Shown here in pieces: positions 5,542-16,172 of a stretch of DNA of 33,131 nucleotides; positions within the stretch are counted from its first letter, which is position 1; each line of letters starts with the position of its first letter. Location: positions 1-33,131 of the forward strand of contig CANOGC010000013.1 of assembly GCA_947565445.1 (NCBI GenBank), read 5' to 3'. The DNA is from an uncultured Clostridium sp. (GTDB lineage: Bacteria; Bacillota; Clostridia; TANB77; CAG-508). The notes under the pieces are model-generated. The model was not told where the DNA came from, ran no database searches, and saw only the letters and a program-made list of their open reading frames with translations. Made by a program: the position numbers and the translations under genes.

Positions 5542-6444
5542 CTATACAATACTTATCACAAAAGCCTCTAGCCTTAGCCCTTTTGTTTCTGTACCTATTT
5601 TTACTGCTGTTCCCTTAGAACATGGCATCCACCCTATATCTTGTACTTGTTCACGTGCTTCTAGACTTCTGTTAGACTGTATTTCTATTGCTTCTATTCG
5701 CCTACTTTCTCCTTCTGTTCCTGCAACTTCGCCATTGTGTTTCCAATCGCTCCAACCTATGCCTTCCATGTGTACTCTATAAGATACATCTACGCCATTG
5801 TTGGCTTGTATTGCAATAGCTTCTATTCTCTTATTCTCTCCTACCGTGCCTACTATCTCGCCTGTATTTTTCCATTCTGTCCAACCTATGTCTTGGATAT
5901 GGGCTTTATATTGTAAGTCTGGTGTATTTATGTAGTTAGGTCTTGCAAAAGAATGTATGTATTTGCTATTAATAGCATAAGATTTTTTAGCAACTGTACC
6001 ACCATTTGTAACAAGCTCTGCTTTATTAGATGTGTTGCCTTCTATTGTGTAGATTTTTCCGTTTTCTACTTTTTCTATAATTCCTATGTGGGAAGTATTG
6101 CCAAAAAATACTAAATCTCCTCTTTGTGGATTCTTAACTATTTGTCCTCTTTCTTTAAACCAATTATAGTCTTGTGTACAACCTGCAGACCAACCAATAA
6201 GTAATTCCTTTGCTCTATCTATTCCTAAAGCTTGTACAAAACACCAGTCTATAAAAACATTACACCATGCGTAACCTTGTTTTTTGCTGTTGTAGACATT
6301 TAAATTATCCATATCTCTTGCATACTTGGTATAGTTTTTATCTCCTGCATTTGCTGTTTTGTCATCTAAATTAGCGTTAGATTTCTTTTCTAAATACCCA
6401 ACCTCATTATTTGCTATTTGTAATATCTTCTCTAGTTCCTGCAT
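5542..6444 (-). CDS. Endolysin: CHAP amidase with three ChW repeats
   Basis: Cuts host peptidoglycan at the end of the lytic cycle. The ATG at 6444 (300 aa) has AAGGAGG upstream; longer readings lack a ribosome site. Residues ~1-175 form a CHAP-type cysteine domain with the nucleophile in GYAWCNVFIDWC (Cys61) and histidine in GNTSHIGI (His119). Residues ~185-300 hold three clostridial hydrophobic-tryptophan repeats (IQDIGWTEWKNTGE, MEGIGWSDWKHNGE, VQDIGWMP...), which bind the wall of Clostridium-like hosts. It overlaps the holin gene by 38 nt and is the last gene of the prophage late transcript. Confidence 0.92.
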   Translation of the reverse strand: MQELEKILQIANNEVGYLEKKSNANLDDKTANAGDKNYTKYARDMDNLNVYNSKKQGYAWCNVFIDWCFVQALGIDRAKELLIGWSAGCTQDYNWFKERGQIVKNPQRGDLVFFGNTSHIGIIEKVENGKIYTIEGNTSNKAELVTNGGTVAKKSYAINSKYIHSFARPNYINTPDLQYKAHIQDIGWTEWKNTGEIVGTVGENKRIEAIAIQANNGVDVSYRVHMEGIGWSDWKHNGEVAGTEGESRRIEAIEIQSNRSLEAREQVQDIGWMPCSKGTAVKIGTETKGLRLEAFVISIV

Positions 6445-6649
6445 TACTATTTTCCTCCTTTTCATTATTTGTTTTTTGGTATTGTGTACCAAAATAAAAC
6501 GCTATTACAGTAGTAAATATTGTATTTACTGCATTTCCGTCTATTATTCCTCGCCATGCCAATAAACAAAATAAAACAGTCAATATGACTGTTATTATGC
6601 TTTTAACATCTATTAACTTCGCTATCTTTTCTTTTATTAATGATTCCAT
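6407..6649 (-). CDS. Phage holin
   Basis: Forms membrane lesions that release the endolysin. It is 80 aa, with two hydrophobic segments (SIITVILTVLFCLLAW, residues ~18-33; and NTIFTTVIAFYFGTQ, ~42-56) and a charged tail. The pattern KLIDVKSIITVILTV...FYFGTQ is common in small clostridial phage holins. AGGAGG precedes the ATG, and the gene overlaps the endolysin start, as expected for a lysis cassette. Confidence 0.85.
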   Translation of the reverse strand: MESLIKEKIAKLIDVKSIITVILTVLFCLLAWRGIIDGNAVNTIFTTVIAFYFGTQYQKTNNEKEENSNAGTREDITNSK

Positions 6650-6665
6650 GTTTAAATCCTCCTAT

Positions 6666-7097
6666 TTAAAAAAATTTTGATATTCCTAATGCTCCTGCTA
6701 TTAATGCTAATATTCCTGTTATTACCCAAGCTATTACTTGCTTTTTAGATGTCCTCCAATTATTAGCATCTTTTAGTACTGTCTCTTGCTCTAGTTTACT
6801 ATCTAGCTTTTCATATTTTTTTTCTAGTTCTGTATATTTTTCTTTTAACAATTCTGTTTCTTTACTGTTTGCAGTGTTACTACGCATAATTGCTTCTTTA
6901 AAATTTACACTTGTTGTTTTTAAATCTTCTGCTATGTTTTTTATTTGCTCTACCGTTACAGATAAAGATTTGTCTACATTGTTTAATATCTCTTCGTTTT
7001 TGTCTATTCTATTTTCTGCTATATCTAGCCTTTTTGTGTTAGACTTTGCTCTATCTTCTACTTGTACTAGTCTTTCTAAGATTTTTGCTTCTTCCAT
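6666..7097 (-). CDS. XhlA-like coiled-coil membrane protein of the lysis cassette
   Basis: 143 aa. Residues 1-115 are coiled-coil (long heptad-like stretches such as ELLKEKYTELEKKYEKL). A single C-terminal transmembrane segment (VIAWVITGILALIAGALGI) ends the protein. Small coiled-coil proteins with a C-terminal anchor (XhlA/haemolysin type) accompany holins in many Firmicutes phages and may help lysis. The upstream ribosome site is weak and the gene starts five nt after the preceding stop, suggesting translational coupling. Confidence 0.7.
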   Translation of the reverse strand: MEEAKILERLVQVEDRAKSNTKRLDIAENRIDKNEEILNNVDKSLSVTVEQIKNIAEDLKTTSVNFKEAIMRSNTANSKETELLKEKYTELEKKYEKLDSKLEQETVLKDANNWRTSKKQVIAWVITGILALIAGALGISKFF

Positions 7098-7101
7098 ACG
7101 C

Positions 7102-7209
7102 CTAGCCCTCGCTTTCTAGTAATTGTTCTACTGCTTGTCTGTACTTTTCTGGTACTTCTTCTATTTGTCTTAAGCCTTTTTTTATTAAACTATAATATAC
7201 TTTTGCCAT
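7102..7209 (-). CDS. CD1375-like small phage protein (35 aa)
   Basis: The protein opens MAKVYYSLIKKGLRQIEEVP and ends ESEG. This matches my memory of a very short conserved family placed between tail-fibre and holin genes in clostridial phages. GGAGG lies upstream, and its ATG overlaps the preceding stop (TAATG), so it is translationally coupled. Function unknown. Confidence 0.75.
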   Translation of the reverse strand: MAKVYYSLIKKGLRQIEEVPEKYRQAVEQLLESEG

Positions 7210-7526
7210 TATGCATTACCTCCTTCTACAAGTTCTGCTAACGCTAGTTGTAAGTCTGTTATTTGTTCCTTTAATGCTTCCATTTCTGCTCTTTCGTCTA
7301 CTGGCTCTATATAGTTTGGATTTACATAGAAGCCTTTTTCTTCTGTGTAGCAGTATTTTTCTGTGCATACCTCTTCTGGTATTTCTTCTACCTTATGCAC
7401 CTCTACTTCTCTAAAGCACCCTATTTGTGTGCCATTGTCTAATATTATATTCCCATTTGTCTCATATTCTATTGTTTCGCTAAAATCTGTTATTCTTTTG
7501 TCTTGTTTACTTGTTATTATATACAT
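7209..7526 (-). CDS. Small tail-region protein (105 aa)
   Basis: It begins MYIITSKQDKRITDFSETIEY. The ATG at 7526 is preferred because GTGAGG sits at normal distance; the ATG at 7547 has none. It continues with a beta-rich segment and ends in a short coiled coil (MEALKEQITDLQLALAELVE). Proteins of this shape sit between fibre and holin genes in siphophages and resemble fibre-associated or XkdX-like partners. I do not know its role. It starts two nt after the fibre stop. Confidence 0.65.
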   Translation of the reverse strand: MYIITSKQDKRITDFSETIEYETNGNIILDNGTQIGCFREVEVHKVEEIPEEVCTEKYCYTEEKGFYVNPNYIEPVDERAEMEALKEQITDLQLALAELVEGGNA

Positions 7527-7527
7527 T

Positions 7528-9159
7528 TTAATTTTCCTCACTTTCATTATAATTTGGTCTAACGACCTTGACGGGTTGTCCGTCTGTTGTTTTTGTTGTA
7601 GCTATGCCATATATTTTGTCGGCCTGGGTAGCTGTTTGGACTGTTCTCGGAAGATATTCTATCAGCATTGCATACAAGTTATAATTACTACCTAAACTAT
7701 GTGCTATAAAAATATCTATTTCTTTTAATTTTAATGCCGATATTGCATATCCTGAATTAATTTCCGCACTTAACTGTATATCTTTTACTATAGTTATACT
7801 CATATCTTCAATTGTACATATCATTCCGTAAAGATAATAATTGCTTGTTGTTTTCCCTTGATTATGTATTATAAGAACTGCATTGCTAGATAATGCTACA
7901 GTTGACATTTCGTTAGCTGTATATTGTATAAAGCTTAGTTGCGTATCTGTTCCTATAGTTATCGTATCATTTTCATCTATCATGCAAACAGTTCCATGCA
8001 AATAATCATATGCTACAGAAGTATGCGAAATAAATATTTTATTTTTCTCAAGCAAAACGGCAGATATAAACTCACCGTATAGCCTTGTTTCTCTTTCTGA
8101 ACTAACCGATATTGTCATTGCTTCTATAGTACAAATTTTCATTTTTAGATATCTATAACCAGAGCTATTATAAGAATAAGCAATAAATACTTTATTTTCC
8201 GACAACGCAATAGCTGTTGGAGAATTACCAACTGGTGCAGTGTCCTTAATTATATCTTTATATGTTCCAACTGTAATTACAGTTCCATTAATATTGCAAA
8301 CTATACCACGTGCACCATTTAATCCATAAGTAATAAATACTTTATTTTCTGTTAATTTTGTTACTGTTGTAATACTGCTGTTTGTTGCACATATTTCTGT
8401 ATCTTCACCCATAACTATGGTTTTATTTTTGATTGCACAAACTATTCCATGTAAATATTTATTATTATTATAGTTATGCGTTATAAAAACTTTGTCCTCT
8501 GTTAAAGCTACTACAGATATATATACCCCCGAATTTGTACTTGTGCTTAAACTCGTAACTGTTCCTTTAGTTATTGTTGTTCCGTGATATTGTACAAACT
8601 ATACCACCTAGCTTAGAAGTTTTCCCATAAGCAATAAATACTTTATTGTCCGTTAAAACAACTGATATTACATTACTGTATTCTGTTCCAGACGTTTCCG
8701 AATTTAATTGTGTTGACGTTCCACTTGTAATGATATCATTATCTATTGTGCAAACTACACTTTGCAAAAAGTAATCAGTATTTGTGCTACGTTGATATGC
8801 AATAAATATTTTATTTTCAGATATTTTAACAGCTGATATATAATCTACGATATCTTCGTTTATTGTTTGATTTGTGTTAATAGTAATCGTATTGTTTTCT
8901 ACTGTACATATCATTCCACATAAATGACTATTACCATCAGCATATGCAATAAATACTTTTCTCGTAGATAAAGCAATAGCTGACATACGAGTAACAAAAC
9001 CTAACGATATATCAGGGTCTATGTTATCGCTTATTGCCATATTACTATAATCTGTTATAGCCTTCACAAAGTCTCCGTGCCGTAACCACGCCGTTTTGTC
9101 TTAGCTTGCTCTATTATGCCGTCTATGTTTATGCCTCCACCGCCAGAGCTAAACTTCAT
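7528..9159 (-). CDS. Tail fibre with repeated units; three CGG +1 frameshift sites
   Basis: Probable receptor-binding fibre, about 541 aa when joined. After an N-terminus MKFSSGGGGINIDGIIEQ the frame must move +1 at CGG 9091-9093 (AAA-CGG-CGT, read as Lys-Gly) and again at CGG 9075-9077 (GCA-CGG-AGA, read as Ala-Gly), giving TKGVVTAGDFVKAITD. A third CGG at 8582-8584 (TCA-CGG-AAC) must move +1 to give CTISGTTITKGT, which has exactly the length of the same segment in sister repeats (CTIDNDIITSGT). The body is eight or more ~48-aa units of the form ISAVALSENKVFIAY...YLYGMICTI. Read without frameshifts it yields only short fragments. The product is either recoded or a pseudogene; the shared CGG at all breaks favours recoding. 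Confidence 0.7.
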
Positions 9160-10099
9160 TTTCATCAGCGTCGCCCCCTCGTCTAGCCATTTTTTGTATT
9201 ACAATATCCATAACTATATCCTCTTCTGGTAATTCTGTTGTTCTTATTGTAAAGCCTCCATTATAGCTGTCTCCTTCTGCGTCTTTTAGTTTATTTTGGT
9301 TCTCTATACTCATATTGCAACTTACTAAGTGGTCTTCTGTTATAGTGCTATCTTCTACTGTGTATTCGTATTTGTCTCCGTTTTGTACCCAGTTTGTCGA
9401 TAGCAAGGTTAGTGTGTAGTAGACGGGTACATCTGCTTTGGTGTTGATACGATTCAATAAATTAATTGCCACATCTCCATCTAATACTTCCTTAACAGAG
9501 TCGCAGTATTGTTGTAAATCAGTAATTAATGCATCCGCTTCTGCCTTTGTTGTTATGTTTAATTGTGCAAAAAAATTATCTTTTTGTGCTATAATACCAT
9601 CAAATACATATTGAGCATCTCTTCTAATTTCATTATAAAAAGATTCAAAGTCTAAGAATGCTCTTTTGTCCTGAAAATCTTCTATTCCATTTGTTGTTAT
9701 TTTAAATTGTGCAAACTCAAATTGATATATTGAACCTTCTGCCGTTATATCTTCTTGTTGCAATGCTGGATAATCACTTGTCGATTGAATTATTCTGTAA
9801 TATGCTTGCTTTAATTCGCTTGTAGTATTTTGCTGTGATAAATCAATTTCGCAAATTAGTTTGCAGAACAATGTATCCTGCTCTACTGGTTCTATTTCAA
9901 AAATCGAATGTCCTTCTTCTTCTAAGAACCTACCTTTTATACAGAAAAAACCTTTTTCTAATGTTATATTGTTTGTTGTGCTTAAAAGCTCACACCCTTC
10001 TATAACACCACTATTTTTCCCTAAAAAAATATCAATAAAAAGCGCAAAACATTCACTTGAGAATAATTGCTTACTAAATACATGACCTCGTAGTGCCAT
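9149..10099 (-). CDS. Baseplate or fibre-base protein (316 aa)
   Basis: It begins MALRGHVFSKQLFSSECFAL after a strong GGAGG site. The first ~150 residues look like the compact beta-domain of siphophage baseplate upper proteins (ELKQAYYRIIQSTSDYPALQQEDI is a typical segment). A helical region follows (YNEIRRDAQYVFDGIIAQ), then a beta-rich C-terminus. It lies between the tail hub (10113) and the fibre, and overlaps the fibre start by 11 nt. The assignment is by position and general likeness, not by a catalytic motif. Confidence 0.65.
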   Translation of the reverse strand: MALRGHVFSKQLFSSECFALFIDIFLGKNSGVIEGCELLSTTNNITLEKGFFCIKGRFLEEEGHSIFEIEPVEQDTLFCKLICEIDLSQQNTTSELKQAYYRIIQSTSDYPALQQEDITAEGSIYQFEFAQFKITTNGIEDFQDKRAFLDFESFYNEIRRDAQYVFDGIIAQKDNFFAQLNITTKAEADALITDLQQYCDSVKEVLDGDVAINLLNRINTKADVPVYYTLTLLSTNWVQNGDKYEYTVEDSTITEDHLVSCNMSIENQNKLKDAEGDSYNGGFTIRTTELPEEDIVMDIVIQKMARRGGDADENEV

Positions 10100-10112
10100 T
10101 TACATCTCCTCC

Positions 10113-11159
10113 TTACATTTTTTCTTGTTTTAATTTGTCTAAAAAATTAATCCTTATCTTTCCTGTTTTCACAGTGTAGATAGGGTTATCTTTATTTATA
10201 GTTATAGCTGATATATATGTATCTATAATTTCTCCTGTTTTATTTTTAATTTTTATTAATGTACCAATTTTCCAATTTTTAACGTCATATAGTGTTGAAT
10301 CTTTACTAATATCAAACTGTATCAGATGACTATATGAATTACTTTTAAATTTATCTAATGCTGATTGTTTTGCATTTTCAGAATCTTCTTCATATATAAC
10401 TTCTATGTCTCCAACAGCTCTGTTATCTGCATTTTTATCAGTTGTAGTTGTTCTGTCGTTTAATAAAAAATAATCATGCTGTGTTTTATCAGAACAAAGC
10501 ACGGTTACCTTAGCAATTACATTAGTTTTAAATGTTTCCTTATAATTCATAATATCAGATACATTAGTATCTACAAGTTGTATGTCATCGTTTTCTATAT
10601 TTTTAATTGCTATTTTCATTCTTCCATTTGTTACTGTAAATGTATAAACAATATTATAATTTTGTGTGCAATTGTTTATAAATGTATGGAAATTATAAAT
10701 GCCATTTTCATTATCTATAGAAAACTTCTTTTTTGTATGAGTTAATACCTCGATATCTATATAACTTATATTTAGTAAAGTATCTTCACTATTAAGAAAT
10801 TCTTTTTTTATTGTATAAGAAATAAAATCTTCAATTCCTTGTTCATTTATAATGTTTTCATCTTTTAATATTATCTTTCTATCAAATAAATTAGTTATGT
10901 ATTTAGCATTAACATTATAAGTACATGTCTCACTATCACTTGAGTCATTGTTAGTTGGTGCTTCTATAACTCCCATATAAATAGTTTTTTCACCATTTTT
11001 TATAAAAACAATGTCTTTATCTTTTGCATTAAGTTTCTCTGAAACTGTTATTGATGTTTTTGCGTTAGTTTCCTCATCTAAATTTATTTGAAAATCCTCT
11101 ACTTGCAAAACGTCCAATATTTCAAAAGTATTTTTATCTAAAAAATATGCTATATCCAT
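10113..11159 (-). CDS. Tail-associated hub protein (Gp37-like/Tal N-terminal type)
   Basis: 348 aa. It opens MDIAYFLDKNTFEILDVLQV, followed by beta-rich segments (KTIYMGVIEAP; YITNLFDRKIIL) and the GDIEVIYEEDSENAKQSAL region typical of siphovirus hub proteins that follow the distal tail protein. No peptidase or lysozyme domain is attached, so it is the structural form. It starts one nt after the Dit stop. Confidence 0.7.
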   Translation of the reverse strand: MDIAYFLDKNTFEILDVLQVEDFQINLDEETNAKTSITVSEKLNAKDKDIVFIKNGEKTIYMGVIEAPTNNDSSDSETCTYNVNAKYITNLFDRKIILKDENIINEQGIEDFISYTIKKEFLNSEDTLLNISYIDIEVLTHTKKKFSIDNENGIYNFHTFINNCTQNYNIVYTFTVTNGRMKIAIKNIENDDIQLVDTNVSDIMNYKETFKTNVIAKVTVLCSDKTQHDYFLLNDRTTTTDKNADNRAVGDIEVIYEEDSENAKQSALDKFKSNSYSHLIQFDISKDSTLYDVKNWKIGTLIKIKNKTGEIIDTYISAITINKDNPIYTVKTGKIRINFLDKLKQEKM

Positions 11160-11160
11160 A

Positions 11161-12028
11161 CTACACCACCTTATACTGTTTAAATATGTTTAGCTTTGCA
11201 TCATAAATATTGTTGTCTGCGAATAATGTAATTTCACTTGTTCCTTTTGGTATTCTAAAGATATTATTTTTATTTAAATCTATATACTTTTGTTTAAATA
11301 AACTCTCAAAACTTCCATCAATATTTTGTTTTCTTAAATATAATTCATTGTCTTTTGAAGAATAAAGTATTTTTTCGCCTTTTTGCAAAGTAATTGGAAG
11401 TGCTAACTTGTTTACAATTTTTCCGTCTTTCAAAATATAAAAGCCGTGGGTTAATTAAATAATTTGACATTTCTAATTGAAGTGGTGCTTCTATATGCCC
11501 ATTATTATCAAACACAATACTTCTTGACGTATAGTCTGAAAATCTTGCATCCCATCTAAAATTCCATTGTACTTCCTCTTCCATTTCGCTTATTGTGTAA
11601 ATTGTTTCTTCATCTTGATACCACAAACTTAAACAGTCGAAAATAATATTTGAAGTTATCTTTTTATCCTCTTCTAGTTCTAGCAAACCTTCTTTTGTTA
11701 CACTTTTAATTGACACATCTTTAAAATACTCTAGCCTTTGACCATTTTCAAATGGAATTGTGTATAAAAATCTTAGTTTTTCAGAAGTTTCTACAAAATC
11801 TCCAAATTGCTTGAAATTATCGTAATTTCTAAATCTAGCTTCGCCACTAATTAAGCCTTGCTCTATTGTCCTTAATATCGTAATAAATGTATTACCAGAT
11901 TTAATATAATCAGTTGAATAACTATATCCTAGTCCATTTACTTGTGTTAATAGACAATAATTTATTTCGTCCATTAGCGAATATGTTTGTCCTTTTTCAT
12001 TTAATAAAAAAAATCCTACTACCCTCAT
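11161..12028 (-). CDS. Distal tail protein (Dit-like), CGG +1 frameshift
   Basis: Joins tail tube and hub. The first ~194 codons read MRVVGFFLLNEKGQTYSLMD through NYLINP. At CGG 11444-11446 (AAC-CCA-CGG-CTT) the zero frame continues for only 33 unrelated residues. Skipping the C gives NP-GFYILKDGKIVNKLAL and the full Dit C-terminal beta domain, ending near IFRIPKGTSEITLFADN; the joined product is ~288 aa. The gene ends one nt before the hub gene and starts two nt after the tape-measure stop, so all three depend on one transcript. Confidence 0.75.
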
Positions 12029-12030
12029 AT

Positions 12031-15000
12031 CTAATACTCAGCTCCAAATCTATTATTAATATAATTAAATATATTGTCTAATTCTTTATTGTCTAACTTC
12101 TGACAATAAACATTCATATTAAAACTGTATTTAGCACTTTTAGAATTATATGTACTACCCTTTTCTTCTTTTTTCTCTTTTGTATATTCTTTATTTTCTT
12201 GTTTCGTTAATACACGTTCTCCTTCGTGAAGCCTCGCAACATAATCGTCCTGTGGAACATAATCTAATCCAGTTCTATGTCCGTGGTAGTTTTTCGCTTG
12301 CTCTCTTGACTGCTTCATTAATTGCAACAGTAGCTCCATTTATTATAGGATTAATGGTTAATATTTTTTGTAGCTTAGAAGCTACTGTAGTTGCAGTGCT
12401 AAAAACATTAGATTGCCAGTTTTTATTGTTTAATCCCATATTCAATTTAGATAATATTTCTATACCCTGTTCTTCACTTAAATTACCTTCTTTAATTCCC
12501 TGAATTACCTTATCAACATCTTCTATACCTGCTAATTTTAATACTTCTCTCAATTCGCTGTCTTGCAATCCACTTAACATTCCTCTTAAATTGTCTAATG
12601 CAGTTGCTCTAAATTCTGAATTTTGCTTTAATTGTTCTAAAACTTCTTGGCTCATGTTAGCAGTAGCACCAACTAAATACGGTGTTTGCTCCACTGTAAC
12701 TCCTGTCATTTCTTGTATTTTTTCTTTGAGGTCTTCATCCAAAGGAGATATCGTATTGTAGTACGTTTCGTAAGAATCTGTTGCTAATGTTTTCCATGCG
12801 TTTATTATATCCTCTGAATTATCTCCTACTACCGATGTTTGACTAATAAGTTCATCGATTAATGCAGTTAATCTGGTTTGAGATTCGCTTATAGTATAGC
12901 TACTTTTTTTCTTTTCAGATTCATTATGTTTTTCCTCTGCTTCTCTGTACAACTTTTTAGCACTATCATTATATAGTTGTTGTTCTTTTATTTGTTGCTC
13001 GAATGTAGTTTTTACTGTTTCTTCATTTTTTTGATAAGTTTTTCCTGTTTGTTCAATCATTTTATTTAATGAGTCTGTAGTTCCTTCGGTATATAATTCT
13101 AATCCATATTGATAATTTTCAATATCTAGCGTACAGTTTCCTACTGTTTTTTGGAGTGAACCTACCTCTTTTTCTAAATCTTGTACCGCTTGTTTTTGTT
13201 TGGTCCAATCTTTATAAATTTTTTGAACTTGCCAACCCCATTGCATTTCTCCGTCTTCTTGTGCGTATTTTTTATATAGTTCAGCTTCTTTTTCTTTTGC
13301 TTTTTGTAATTCCTTTTGTTTGTCTATAAGCTCTTGTGTTTTTTGAGTTCTTTGTGCAATAGCATTATTGTATTTTTCTTCATATCCTTGTAATATTGCT
13401 TCACCTTTTTTCTTAAGAATTAATTTATCTATCTCTGTTTGTAATTCTTTGTATTTATTTATTACATTTCCTGTTGTTGTTATTTCTATTCCAAGTGCCT
13501 CAGCCAACTTTCCAGTTATAACCTTAGCTCTTGTTTCATATCCTTCTTTTATTTTTCCATTTTCATCTGTTATTTTCTTTAGTTCAGTCCATAAACTTTG
13601 TGTGGTTTCAATTTCTGCTAATTTTTCTTGCGTGTTTTTATCTATTTCTGCATTTAGTTCTTTTATTGCTTTCTCTTGTTCTAATGTTTTTTGTAGTGAT
13701 CTTTCACATTCTCTAGAATAATTTCGTGTTTCTTCTGTTGCTTTTTCCATAGCTAATTTTAACCCACCTATAACCGCTACAATTCCTGTTATTGCGATAG
13801 TAGTTGGATTTGAAATAGCTTTAAATGTTTTAGCTAATCCATTTACTGCTACATCTGTTGTGGTCACTGTACCTTTCATAACGCCAATAGCTTGACTTAT
13901 TAAACCTATATTTTTTATTGCTCCACCAGCTATAGAGGTTACTTTTCCAAGTATAGTTAGCAAAGGACGAATTGCTACTACAATAGCTCCTATTTTAAGT
14001 ATGGTTTCAACTTGTTCTTCGTTTAGATTGCTTATCCACTCAGTTAACTTTTCTATGTCTTTTATTATTTTTGACATTATAGGCTTTAGCTTGTTACCAA
14101 AAGTAATTGCTAAATCCTTTATTTTATTCATAGCTGTTGTTATTTGGCTTTTTAATGTTCCATATCTTTTATTTGCCTCATTAGTTAGTGCTGTATTTTC
14201 TTCCCATGCTTTGTTTCCAGTTTCAACTGCTCTGTTCATTAAATCTCCTGCACTTGCTAAAGATAAAATTGTATTAGATAATCTTATTTCTTTTATATCC
14301 ATATCTTCTAAAATAGCAATTGCTGATTTACCGTTTCTTTTTGTGTCATTTAATCCACTTATAAAAGCACTTAATGCCTTTACCGCATCTTTTTCAAATG
14401 CTTTCTTAAAATCTTTTGTAGTCATGCCTGCAACTTTTGCAAAGTCTTTCAAGTCTCCTGAACCTGCCTCACATGCTACTTGTATTTTCTTTAAAAGTTT
14501 AGACATTGCAGAGCCACCTGCTTCTGCCTCTATTCCAACGCTAGACATAGCTGTTGCTAAAGATAATATTTGTGCTTGGCTTAGTCCTGCTAAATCTCCT
14601 GTTGCTGCTAAACGTGTTGCCATTTCAACTATATCTCTTTCAGTTGTAGCAAAATTGTTTCCTAATTCAACTATTGTAGCTCCTAATTTATCATAGTCTT
14701 TTGCAGACATTTTTGTAACATTTGCAAATTTTGCTAATGCCGACGCTGCCTCCTCTGCTGATAAGTTTGTAGAATTACCTAAATCTATCATTACTCTAGT
14801 AAAAGATAATACATCTTCTGTTTTTATTCCTAATTGACCTGCTGCTTCTGCTACTGCTGATATTTCTGTTGTTGTAGATGGAATTTCTTTTGCCATATCT
14901 CTAATGCCTTGTTTTAACTCTGCCATTTGTTGTTCTGTTCCATCTACAGTTTTTTCTACACCTGTAAAAGCATCTTCAAAATCTATTGCAGTTTTCGCAC

Positions 15001-15826
15001 ATGCTAGTAATGCTGTTCCTGTTGCAACAGAAAAAGCAGACATTTTCTTGCCTGCTCCTTCTACCTTTTTACCAACATTTTCTATCTTTTCTCCTGTTGT
15101 TATCATTTTTGCACTAAAGTTTTCTAGCTGATTTGTTACTATTTGTAATTTTGTTTTGTAATTATTTAATTCAGTTTCAGTTTTTATTATTTCTTGCTTT
15201 TTTTTAGATATAGCGTTTGTATTTTTGTCTTCTACACTTTCTAATTCTAGCAATTGTCCTTTTAATGTATTTAATTTTTCGCTTTGAAGTCTATATGCTT
15301 CTGTTAAGTATTGTTGTTCTGTAGCTAGCTTTTCTGACTCTTTTGTCATTGCATTCCATTGCGATTTAGCTAGATTAAATTTGCTTTCATTTTCTTTTAT
15401 TTCATTGTTTAATCTTTTTAATTTTTCTGTTGCAGTTTCAAAACCTTTTCTAGTATTTTCAAGTGTAGTATTTGTTTTTTCTAACTTATTTTTATAATTT
15501 TGTAGTTTTATTTCTGCGTTTGTTAGCTCATTTTGTTTTTTCTTTATAGATGTAACATTTTTATTTTCTGCATTTTCTAAATCATTAAGTTGCATTCTTA
15601 ACGTCTTAACTTTATCTCCTTGCAATTCATATGCTTCGGCTAAATATTTTTGTTCTTCTGTTAATTTTTGGACTTTTGCTGTAGATTCATTCCACTGTGC
15701 TTGTGTCAGTTTAAATTGATTGTAATTTTTATTCATTTCCAAATTAACTTCTTGTAAAGACTTTCTAAAATCTACTGCACCTTTTTCAGTAAATACTAAA
15801 CCCACTCTTTTTAAATCATCTGCCAT
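12031..15826 (-). CDS. Tail tape measure protein (TP901 type), CGG +1 frameshift near the C-terminus
   Basis: Sets tail length; ~1264 aa when joined. Residues 1-240 are coiled coil with two tandem ~105-aa repeats (TQAQWNESTAKVQKLTEEQK and AKSQWNAMTKESEKLATEQ). Residues ~290-450 hold the TP901 core (EISAVAEAAGQLGIKTEDV, GLSQAQILSLATAMSSVGIE). Hydrophobic segments follow at ~640-720. At CGG 12281-12283 (CTA-CCA-CGG-ACA-TAG) the zero frame stops at once. Skipping the C gives LP-GHRTGLDYVPQDDYVARLHEGERVL, the usual tape-measure ending. The ATG at 15826 follows AGAAGGTGAGAAG. A structured RNA gene lies just upstream. Confidence 0.85.
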
Positions 15827-15848
15827 CTTCTCACCTTCTTTTTCGCAT

Positions 15849-15876
15849 AATAAAAGACACCAGATTTAATCTGATG
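15849..15876 (-). terminator. Terminator of the structured RNA
   Basis: Minus strand: CATCAGAT-TAA-ATCTGGTG (15858-15876, one wobble) followed by TCTTTTATT. A second hairpin (AGGAT/ATCCT, 15887-15908) with TTATTTTT after it lies just before. Confidence 0.7.
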
Positions 15877-16137
15877 CCTAAAAATAAGGATGCCATTTCT
15901 GATATCCTCTTAGTCAAGAAAGTTTAGGTAGGTTGACATTCCTACATCTCCTAACAATGGGTGGCGGCTGCCTGTTCCGCCCTCAGAAACCTTCTTTTAA
16001 CGGAAGAAACACCCAATCACTTGAGTGTTTCCATTAATATAGGTATTGGTAGGTCTGCCAAGTCCCTACATCTCTTAAACCCTATTAGGGTGCGTGGAAG
16101 GCAAAATCGTCCACCTCAATTCCTATATTTATATTGT
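15850..16137 (-). ncRNA. Highly structured ncRNA of unknown class (~285 nt)
   Basis: No protein gene fits this interval. Minus-strand pairings: AATATAGG-A-ATTG with CAAT-A-CCTATATT (12 of 13 bp) enclosing the first domain; GTGGA/TCCAC; ACCCT/AGGGT; GTAGG/CCTAC; then AAACACTC/GGGTGTTT; CTTC/GAAG; GGGCGG/CCGCCC; and a second GTAGG/CCTAC. The motif GAGATGTAGG...CCTACC occurs twice, once in each half. It is flanked by its own promoter and terminator. It is GC-richer than its surroundings. I do not recognise an Rfam class; it is too short for GOLLD or ROOL. Confidence 0.65.
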
Positions 16138-16143
16138 ACTTAC

Positions 16144-16172
16144 ATTATACAACATTTATTCAATTTTGTCTA
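16144..16172 (-). promoter_or_regulatory. Sigma-A promoter of the structured RNA
   Basis: Minus strand TAGACA (16167-16172), 17 nt, TATAAT (16144-16149). It overlaps the end of the nuclease-like gene at 16160 and directs transcription into the structured RNA. Confidence 0.7.

Noticed and set aside
7528..9159. Treating the fibre pieces as separate genes
   Set aside because: The pieces lack ribosome sites and the repeat spacing is exact only when they are joined at the CGG codons.
12031..12339. Independent 102-aa gene after the tape measure
   Set aside because: Its sequence is the usual tape-measure C-terminus; it joins the tape measure by one skipped C at CGG 12281.
14001..14696. Long plus-strand open frame opposite the tape measure
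   Set aside because: It mirrors the codon pattern of the tape measure, has no ribosome site and encodes a low-complexity hydrophobic sequence.
15850..16137. Group I or group II intron in the tail operon
   Set aside because: No recognisable P7 or domain V, no maturase, and the element has its own promoter and terminator between two complete genes.
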